64,000 nucleotides of DNA from Pohlia nutans (lineage: Eukaryota; Streptophyta; Bryopsida; Bryales; Mniaceae): positions 27,906,452 through 27,970,451 of the forward strand of contig CM040088.1 of assembly GCA_022496805.1 (NCBI GenBank), written 5' to 3'. The notes beneath the pieces were generated by a model. It ran no database searches and had not been told where the DNA came from. It was given only the letters and a program-made list of their open reading frames with translations. Every line of letters begins with the position of its first letter. Within the stretch, counting starts at the first letter, position 1. Below, piece after piece: positions 56,315 to 64,000 of the stretch. Both the position numbers and the translations under genes were made by a program.

Positions 56315-56989
56315 CGTCGATACTCTGATTTTCCAGGTCAAATTCCGACCTTCAGATTCAGAACCGGCAACTTATTACCAAAGAGTCACACACGGCAACA
56401 GTAGCTGCTTCTTTTAAAATTTGTAGGTTTAATTAGCACAGCTAATGAAGCATGTTTTTGCGAATTTCATACCCACGGCTTAGATTATCAGCTCAGATCA
56501 GGCTCACGGTAGGTTTGTAACATCAGAAAGAAAGCTCTTGAATATTATTAACCATTCTTTTACTGGCAACGTCAATAAGATCGTTGTCTGGAGCTCATCT
56601 TCGACTCCGACTCCTGTCAGTATATTTCTACATGCCCCAGAATCTCTGAAGATGATGATTTCAAATATGAGGTGATTTCAAGTGAAGCCCTTTATTTCAA
56701 AATGGGTCCATGCCAAGAAAATACGGTCATGGCAAATCGGTGGGCTTAGGACTGTCACATTTGGAATCCATTCCAGAATCGAGAGTTTTCGGAAGTTAAC
56801 TGCAAAATATTGAGCTTCGTGTGCAGTTGAAGTCTAACTTCAAATCTGTGTGTCTGGATCCCCTTGAAGTTCAAAATTGTGAACTGTCAAATCTTTGTAT
56901 CTATTTAGTCAAAGTTATCTATTTTGAATATTTTATCCTAAACGTCCTCACCCGTCTCTAGATTGTGCAGTTTTGCAAAGTTGCATTAT
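56315..56989. other. ECA3 3' region
   Basis: Presumed 3' UTR and downstream spacer. No further coding signal was seen before the TTAA element. Confidence 0.4.
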
Positions 56990-56993
56990 TTAA

Positions 56994-57531
56994 CCCCTAA
57001 GCGCTCAAACGGCCATTTTCTGGTCGCTGCCCGAATTTAACGGGCTGCCCGGAACAAAAAATATATTTTTGGAAAAGTAAAAAATATTTTAAAATACTAC
57101 ATCAAGTCTACTTTTCAACCCAATTTGAATTATGGCAATCCGAGTTAAACTCCACCCGGGAGAATTTTTCAAAGTAGATCATCTCAACATTGTCTTAGTG
57201 TTATAAAATTTGCTATTTGGGGAAAGTAATGATGATTCCTCCATTTCTTTTGCTTTTTTGAAGTTTACAATAGATAGCCCAACTTTAACCAATCATACTA
57301 AACTTTGAACTCTAAAATTGAAAATTATAATTTATACAAATTTTCAAAGGTTAATGCTTTTAAATTCATTAAAAAATGATCTAAAGTTATTTTTGGAAGT
57401 TTGACCGTACGGATAATTTGTAGAGATGATACTCTACATTTTGTCTATTGAACCAAACTTCATCAAACATATGGAAGGCACATATTATAACACATCTATG
57501 TTTTGTCCAATACCCCTCGGGCTTTTAGGGG
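56994..57531. mobile_element. TTAA-flanked MITE (piggyBac-like), 538 bp
   Basis: TTAA at 56990-56993 and 57532-57535. Left CCCCTAAGCGCTCAAACGGC; right, reverse complemented, CCCCTAAAAGCCCGAGGGG. The 7-bp terminus is shared with the element at 1260. Non-coding, AT-rich interior. Confidence 0.7.
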
Positions 57532-58126
57532 TTAATGTAAGTAAGAGGTACATTTTGAACTTGATGTAGGAATAAATGTCATACTTATATTTTTCTACAA
57601 AATTTGAATCTGTGAAATTCATAATTCTTTTGTAATTTGATTATGAATAAGTTATTGAGGATCTGTGGATAAGATTTTTTGTGATGGGTGGAAATGTAAT
57701 TCTCTAAGTGTATTGATTTTTGGAGATTTTTTGGTTGCTTTATTTTATGACTTGACTTTTTCACAAGCACATTTAGACTAATATGTTTGAAATTTTTGGT
57801 GAATCACTACAACATGAAATGAGGCATAATGCTTTCACAAATCATCCCCTTTCTAATCGGATGAGACATGCATGAAGCTAACTTTCCAAAAAATCTTTAG
57901 TAAAAACTTCACTATGCCAAAAGTCAATGACGGATGAGAAATGTGTGTTTGGTTCTATACATTGTTCACTTTCTGGACAGTTGGACGTTTTTTTTTTTTT
58001 TTTTTTTTGGCACAAATTGAAAGAACTCAATTGCAAGGAGAAATAAAAGTACAAAGCCACCGCGGCAGGACCACCACGGGGCAGAAGGGCAGCCTAGCTA
58101 ACAAAATTTTGAGGGTTGAATGAAAC

Positions 58127-61100
58127 CTAGGTGATGTGGTCACCCTGTCTATGACAGAGGACCTGGTGTCTACCCCACAAGTGGTCGAAATGCTCGTGCT
58201 TCTGAATCCTACTCTGAGGTTGCTTCTTGATTCTGATACGAGTCCGATTCCACGCACTACGGGCGTAATCACCCAAACCTTTCCAAATAGTACCCCTAAT
58301 CTGTTCGGTGCTCCAGTTAGTTTGATTGAAAATGTAGTCATTCCGCGCAATCCATAGCGTCCATAGAGTAGTCCCCCTCGCCAGCATCCAGATTCTATTG
58401 ATGGGTCTGAATCTCCGTGGAGCTCGGTCAGCAAAGATCGCCTGCTTCATTTGAATGACCTGCACGGGAGTCATGGTCTCGCCGGGGTCAGGAGGGATCC
58501 TAACATTGAGCAATTGGAGCATTACTTCTGCGACGAAATTCCATGCTTCCCGAGCTTGCCGGCAGTTCCAGAATCGATGAATTTGGCTTTCCTCTTGGCC
58601 ATTCCTGCACACTGGACAAGTGATATCGATAGAATTGGCAATTTTGCTTCTCCATGTGTTAACTGCGACTGCTTTGTGCCAGAGTTGCCAAATAAGTCTA
58701 CCTTCTTTACTAACTCTTTCCGCATCCCACGTGTTTTTCCAGCTAAACTTATAATTGGCATTGAGCACACCTTGCCACTTGGACTGAGCTAAATGAAGGG
58801 GAGGGTGTTTCTTGTCCAAAATTTCCCTACCCATTTTGGTTGTGTACTGCAAAAAAGGCTTCTGATTAGGCCATCTGATCCTCTGAGGGTCAAAAATCAG
58901 TTCCTTGATCTTCCCATAATACATGAGTACAGGAAGTTTCTTCTGGCCTCAAGAGGTTTCTTGTACTCTCAATCTAGCGGGAAAGCCCATGATTTGTCTC
59001 TTCCCAATAGCGAGGCAGTCCCATGGCCGGAGACATGAAGTGAGTGTATGTGAGGCTGGCTGTACCTCCCATATTGGTTTTCCAGGGGTGATGCTAGTCT
59101 GCTGCCTTCCAACATCATATCGGCACTCTGCAATATCTGTTCCTCTGACTACTGCAACCGGAATTATTCCTGTCGGCTCTTGAAAAATGCCTACCCAATC
59201 TTCATCCACCGGTCTGCTGCTTTGTCTAAGAAAAAATCTGCTCCCCATTGTTGCAAGCGGCGTACTAATCGTGACCCATTGGTTTTCTTCAGTTGCTAGA
59301 AGTCCGAATCTGACCTGGAGGATGTCAAAATTAAGGAAGCTTTGCCTGTCATGGACCCAAACGTCTCTAACAAATTTAATACCTGCATTATGAAGTTGAG
59401 ATGCCCGGTGCTTAGAAAAAAAGGGGCCAATGGTCTAAAATCCTGGGCACCACCAGAAATCAGAACTCAACCATTCTTCATAATTGCTAGGGGGAAGAAT
59501 GGTGATTTCCTGCCCTAAGGTTTTCCAAGCTAGCGCCGTTCGCTTCCAAACTATTGAACTATATTTGGCTTGGTGTGAGTGGTTTAGGAACCACTGAGGA
59601 GAGGCATTCCATTTTCGTCCCTTATATGGCTGATAATTGATCAATCTATGTCTAATCATTGCCTTTAAATTGGAAGTTCCAGGCTCACAAGCCTTAATAA
59701 TCCACTTAATCATGAGTGTTGTAACTGCCTCTAAAGGATTAACAAGGCCAAGGCCTCCATTTTTTTTGGCTCTACAACAATTGGTCCACGAGACTCTGGC
59801 TCTAGCAGAAAGGGTGGAGCCGCTCCACAAGTAATTCCTGATTTTGCTAACTGCTTTAACTACCCCTTTCTTTGAGCCTCCCCATATTGCCAAAAAATAC
59901 ATGAGGGTGGAGACTAAGATGGCATTAGCAATGATGGCTCTCCCCGCCGAGTTGATCTTTGTCTTGGTCCAATATTCTAGTTTCTTGTCTAGCTTTTGTT
60001 GAAGGAAATTGTCAACCCCTTGAGAACTTAATTCCATGCCAAATGGTGTGCCCAATAGTTTGGAAATATCATGGTTTGAGGCCCATTGCCATTGTAAATT
60101 GTTAGTCCAAGCGGGTCTAATCCTTGATTCTTTGTTCCACCAGTAGGTTGCGGATTTGCTCCAATTGATGACAAGTCCTAAAGCATCGCTAAACAAATGT
60201 AGGAAGGATACTACATTAGAAACATAAGTCTCTTTAGCGCGAATGGTCATAGAAGTATCATCTGCATATTGTGCAATAACTTGTTGGCTTTGACTGTTAG
60301 GAATGTCAATACCTCTAATCCTCCCTAAACCAGTTTCCCTCTTGAGATTGCAGTTTAGTATCTCTCCTACCACTAGAAAGGGGTATGGTGCCAAACGGCA
60401 CCCTTGTCTCACTCCTTGCAAAATGGGGAATTTAGAGGTCCATTTCCCATTCACACTCACGCTAGCCAAAGCTCCTTTAAAGAGAAGTTTTGTCATATTG
60501 ATAAATACCGGAGGAAAGCCCATCTTGTCCAATGTTGCAAACAAGAATTTAAGCTCCACTTTGTCATAAGCTTTTGAAAAGTCAAGCTTAAGAAACATGA
60601 GAGGCTGCCCAGAAGACTTAGCATAATCTATTGTCTCGTGAGTGAGGAACAAATTGTCAAGAATGTACCTCATGGGCAAAAATGCTGACTAGTCAAGGGA
60701 GATAATCTCCATAAGAATGGGCTGCAAACGAATCTGTAGAGCTTTAGGAAAGATTTTATAGGCCACATTCAAGAGAGTAATAGGCCACCAATTGTTCAGC
60801 GTGTGTCTAACCCCTCCTTTGTGTAAAAGGGCAATAAGACCTTCAGTTACTCCACTAGGAAAGCAACCTCTACTTATAGCTTTTTGAACCATGTCCAAAA
60901 AATCGGTCCCAATGCAAGGCCATAAACATAGATAGAATTCGGATAAAAGACCATCCGGTCCGGGTGCCTTGCTTTTTGCCATGGACTCTAAAGCTTGAGT
61001 GAGTTCAATTAGGGTCATAGGCTTACTCAAAGCTTCTTTCATAGAATGGGATAAATAGGATTGAACCCCTCTGAGAGCCCAGTTCCTTGCCTCATCGTGA

Positions 61101-62602
61101 GCATCGTTCTGCTCTCTGTTTTTGTAAAGGTTAGAGTAAAACTGGAAACAAATGTTTTCTAGGTCTTCTTGGGAGTTCTTTCTTACACCCTGTGCGTCTT
61201 CAAGCTCGGTAATGCAATTCCCATTTTGTCTTTCCTTATGGACATGAAAGAAATCCTTGGTCCCTTTGTCCCCCTGATTCCTCCACCGTATGCGGTTTCT
61301 CACCATCTGTTCTTCTAATCTCCAGAGTTCAAAGGATTCTAGCTCACTAGAGAGGCGGTCTACCACGTGCTGTGGGGCCTCGGGACTTAGCCCCGGTGGA
61401 GGGTCTGGTTGGCTGGAGCCTTGCGGTCCGGAACCAGTGCTGGGACCAAGCCTTGGCTGGTTCGAGTTGGGATGACTGGGGCCCTCGGTATGGGGGCAGC
61501 AGAGGCAGCTGAAGCTCCATGCCCGGCCCCATGTTGAGTGGACACCTGATCATGCGAGCCTTGTTGGCTTTGCATGGCCGATTGAGCTTCTGATAATTGG
61601 GCCCGCAGCTTCTCTTCCTTCTCTCTACTCTGACTAGCTTTCTGTTTGCATAATTGCTTGTAGGATTTGACTACTCTACGGAGTTTGCCAAAAAATTCTA
61701 AGCTGGGGGGGGGGGGGGGGGGGGGCACTAAACCACACTTCCTTGAGTTGTTCCACAACCAACGGGTCTTTCAAATAGGCACCGTTCATTTTGTAGTTAC
61801 TCCCTCTCACCTCGGGCTTTTGGAATTGAATGGTAAAGCGGACCGGGAGGTGATCAGATAGAACACAATCACCTGAAATGTCATAAGAGGTGACATGTGT
61901 CGATTGATTGGGGCGAAAATTCGCAAAGGAATAAAATTTGTCTAATCTGGCTAACACTCTAATGCCATCTTTGCGTTTTCTATCCCAAGTGAAGCTAAGA
62001 GGGCTAGAGAAGTTGAAGTAATCCTCAACTTGACAATGAGCCTTTAGTCTATTGAACTCAAATTTTTCCAAACCCGATAAAATGCGGCCACAAGTGGAGG
62101 ATTTGTCTCTATGATACTCTACCATGTTCCAATCCCAACAAAGAATCCATCTAAGGTTTGGGTTAAGATTCCTCACTAAGTCTTGCCATAATTGAGCTCT
62201 AGAGGTTGGACTAGAATGCGGCGCATAGATGTTAGCAATGCCTACATCTCCCCCTGGAAGGTTTGTAAAATGAACCCATTGAGCTAAATTAACTCCAATA
62301 TTGCCATGAGAATGGATGAATGGCGCAAGTTTTGGTGAGATAAACATGCATAGGCCGCCCTTACCTGCACCATCTTGCCCATCCAAATGATTGTAGCCTA
62401 AAGAGGCTTCACACCCAAACTAAGTTGCATCTCTCCATACTTTATTGCCAAAATCTTTGAGCTTGCCACCTCTAAGTTTGTACTCTTGAAAACACAACAC
62501 TTCCAATTGATTCCTTTGACGATGATAATAATTCCTAATACGCAAGGGCATCATCACATTATTAGCACCTTGCAGGTTTTGACTGAAAATTTGTACCTTC
62601 AT
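58127..62602 (-). pseudogene. LINE ORF2: endonuclease-RT-zf-RVT, four premature stops
   Basis: Starts MKVQIFSQNLQGAN (ATG at 62602-62600), the standard plant L1 ORF2 opening. Endonuclease: QEYKLRGGKL, DWNMVE, LDKFY and SDHLPVRF (to about 61800). Linker: FFGKLRRVVKSYKQLCKQKA. RT: SKAPGPDGLLSEFYLCLWP, LKLDFSKAYDKVE, LQGVRQGCRLAPYPFLV, QYADDTS (catalytic Asp pair near 60258-60269). C-terminal zf-RVT: FSWKNTWDAERV and CPVCRNGQEESQIHRFWNC. Almost all in one frame, interrupted by TAG 62422-62420, TAG 60691-60689, TAG 59437-59435 and TGA 58951-58949. A frame change occurs at the 21-G tract (61705-61725 on the plus strand) and another before 61366. Not functional. Confidence 0.9.
61705..61725 (+). 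repeat. Run of 21 G inside LINE ORF2
   Basis: A homopolymer of 21 G on the plus strand (C on the element's coding strand) lies between the endonuclease and the linker helix. It shifts the ORF2 frame. Confidence 0.9.
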
Positions 62603-62744
62603 GGAAAAGGGAGAGAGTTGTTGGACCTTGCTGGCTCTGGAGATTCGCAAATTCGCATGACGGTGTCTCCTCCATGTTGATCTCTCGGGGCGCGAGGGTC
62701 GATCTCCCGACGTGTTCGGAAAACTCCATTACCATAAGGTGCGG

Positions 62745-64000
62745 CTATATCTCTGCGGTCTTAAGGCGGCGGCGAGCCACTCTGTCAGAGCATGGCGCGG
62801 AGAAGGGTCCCACAAGTCCTTCTTCATCCCTCTCCATTAGAGTTTGGAGAGGACCCTCGTGGCCTACGTCATATAATAACTCAACTTCACCTGGCATTAG
62901 GTGACGTTGATTGTAGGTTAGGCCGACATTAGAGTAACCTGCATCATCTACTGCGTGGTAATTGTTCTGGACAGGTGTGACAGGTGAAGCTTCCTTGACT
63001 TGCGAAACTGGTTGCTCCTCGAACTGGCTTTCTGCACTCGTTTCCTCGCTCCCTTGCTGTGATGGCAGGGATGCATCGTTTGTGAAGCAGGGGCTGTCGA
63101 TGGGGTCGCTCCCCAGGCCGTCAGTTTGGCCTCTCTCTTCCTGGGCAGGTGGTTGCTCGACTGGGAGCAATGCGGCAGCGTTGGGAGATCCCAGGGCGGA
63201 GCGCGGCTCCACGTTCAGGTCCGGGACTACTCCTTGCACTGGAGTTATCTTCGATGTAAGTGGGATTGCTACTCTCTGTCTCTTGATCACTGGCAGTTCG
63301 TTTGTGGCCTGAAATTTTTCTTGGCGACCATAGCATGTCACCGGTTGTGTCTCCTTCTTCTGTTTCCGTTGGGGCCGATCCTTTGGTCGTGGCTGGTAAT
63401 GAGATGTAGTCAGGCGGAGTTGATACTTCCATGTGGTCAGAATTTGCCGGAGTTGATACCTCCATGTGGTCGGAGTTTGCCGGAGTGATTTCTGCATTCG
63501 TATGGTCGTTTCCTTGCTGGCCTTTGGAGGGCTGGTTCGCCGCTCCCTGGTTCTTGTGGGTCGGTCTGGGTTGTGGGTTCTGAAGCAGGTTGACCTGGTT
63601 CCTTCATGCTAGCCTTGCCTTGTGGATGCTTGTTCATCTTTTCGCCTCTCAGTCCTATGTCCCAGCGGGTTGAGAGTGTCGGTGGTCCTCTGTTTCTCCG
63701 ATGCTTCGGAACATATCTTGTGAACCCATCTCCGTCTGTAACTGTCCTTGGTGCTTGTTGCTGCTGCCTCGAGTTTTAAGCCTGATGAATTCGGCATGAG
63801 CCTTCGCCTTTGTTACGGTTCGTCTCATTTGATGTTTCGCCTCTCCCTTGTTCAGATGAGCCCGTGCCAGGGGCCCGGCGTCCAGGAGGCTGTCTTCCGG
63901 TGTTATGGCTTTGATTGCCACTCAGATTCCTAGAATGTTGCTCCCTGTTCCTGCATGAATTCGGCTTCTCCGGGCAGTCTTTCACGCAGTGGTTGGTATC
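62745..64000 (-). pseudogene. LINE ORF1 C-terminal part (cut by window edge)
   Basis: The extreme right end reads DTNHCVKDCPEKPNSC on the minus strand, consistent with the end of a CCHC zinc knuckle of an RNA-binding ORF1 protein. Downstream frames are shuffled by small indels; the longest (63497-62745, 250 codons) is rich in Gln, Pro and acidic residues, with GVVPDLNVEPRSALGSP and PVTPVQNNYHAVDDAGYSN. A short repeat encoding ANSDHMEVSTPP-like units lies at 63410-63485. It ends about 140 bp before ORF2 begins. Confidence 0.55.

Larger units (their letters stand above)
57988..64000 (-). mobile_element. L1-type LINE, decayed, 5' end beyond window
   Basis: Minus-strand non-LTR retrotransposon. 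The run of 21 T at 57988-58008 is its poly(A) tail. Order from 5' to 3': ORF1 part (64000 to about 62745), ORF2 endonuclease, reverse transcriptase, C-terminal zinc-knuckle region (to 58127). Premature stops and a 21-base homopolymer break it. The 5' UTR and most of ORF1 lie outside. Confidence 0.9.

Noticed and set aside
58136..63933. Plus-strand frames across the LINE
   Set aside because: Antisense shadows of ORF1/ORF2; the minus strand carries all recognisable motifs.

Overview
The window is nuclear DNA of a land plant. The intron-rich genes are plant-type: a malectin-like/LRR receptor kinase, an ER/Golgi-type Ca2+-ATPase of the ECA3 type, a BAT1-type amino-acid permease relic, and the mitochondrial Fe-S factor ISD11. 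A minus-strand gene at 25.2-30.6 kb has at least seven 'F-x-P-x-I/L-N'-type motifs, which I associate with proteins of ciliated or flagellated organisms. That points to a plant with swimming sperm (bryophyte, lycophyte or fern). This clade placement is inference; I cannot name the species.

Layout. 0.7-7.3 kb (+): 3' part of the receptor-like kinase, with MITEs in its introns. 8.4-8.7 kb (+): single-exon ISD11. 9.6-11.9 kb (-): three-exon hydrophilic protein gene of unknown function, with a perfect-ended hairpin in its first intron. 12-20.9 kb: repeat-rich DNA with a mariner-like foldback, an acidic ORF next to a 142-bp satellite, tandem hairpins and a BAH-like fragment. 21.2-24.2 kb (+): tandemly duplicated exons of an unknown basic/AT-hook-like protein. 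25.2-30.6 kb (-): the ciliary-type repeat protein gene. 32.0-33.7 kb (+): BAT1-like pseudogene hit by two CACTA-type MITEs. 34-46 kb: AT-rich repeat desert with foldbacks, an RNase H/zinc-knuckle LINE remnant, a degenerate integrase-type fragment and a SINE-like tRNA-derived sequence. 46.2-56.3 kb (+): complete ECA3-type Ca2+ pump, reconstructed as 34 exons that join in frame to 985 residues. 58.0 kb to the window end (-): a decayed L1-type LINE, poly(A) end at 57988, continuing past the window.

No operon-like logic is expected or seen. The cellular genes are unrelated in function (signalling, Fe-S assembly, Ca2+/Mn2+ transport, presumed cilium). The most unusual signals are a family of small elements flanked by TTAA with CCCCTAA/CCTCTAA-type termini (piggyBac-like), the ciliary-type gene, a receptor kinase with altered catalytic-loop and glycine-loop residues, a MITE caught inside an exon with a clean 3-bp target duplication, and a LINE whose premature stops fit C-to-T decay at methylated CAG/CGA sites. 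All exon borders were read by eye from splice signals and reading-frame continuity; no alignment was run.
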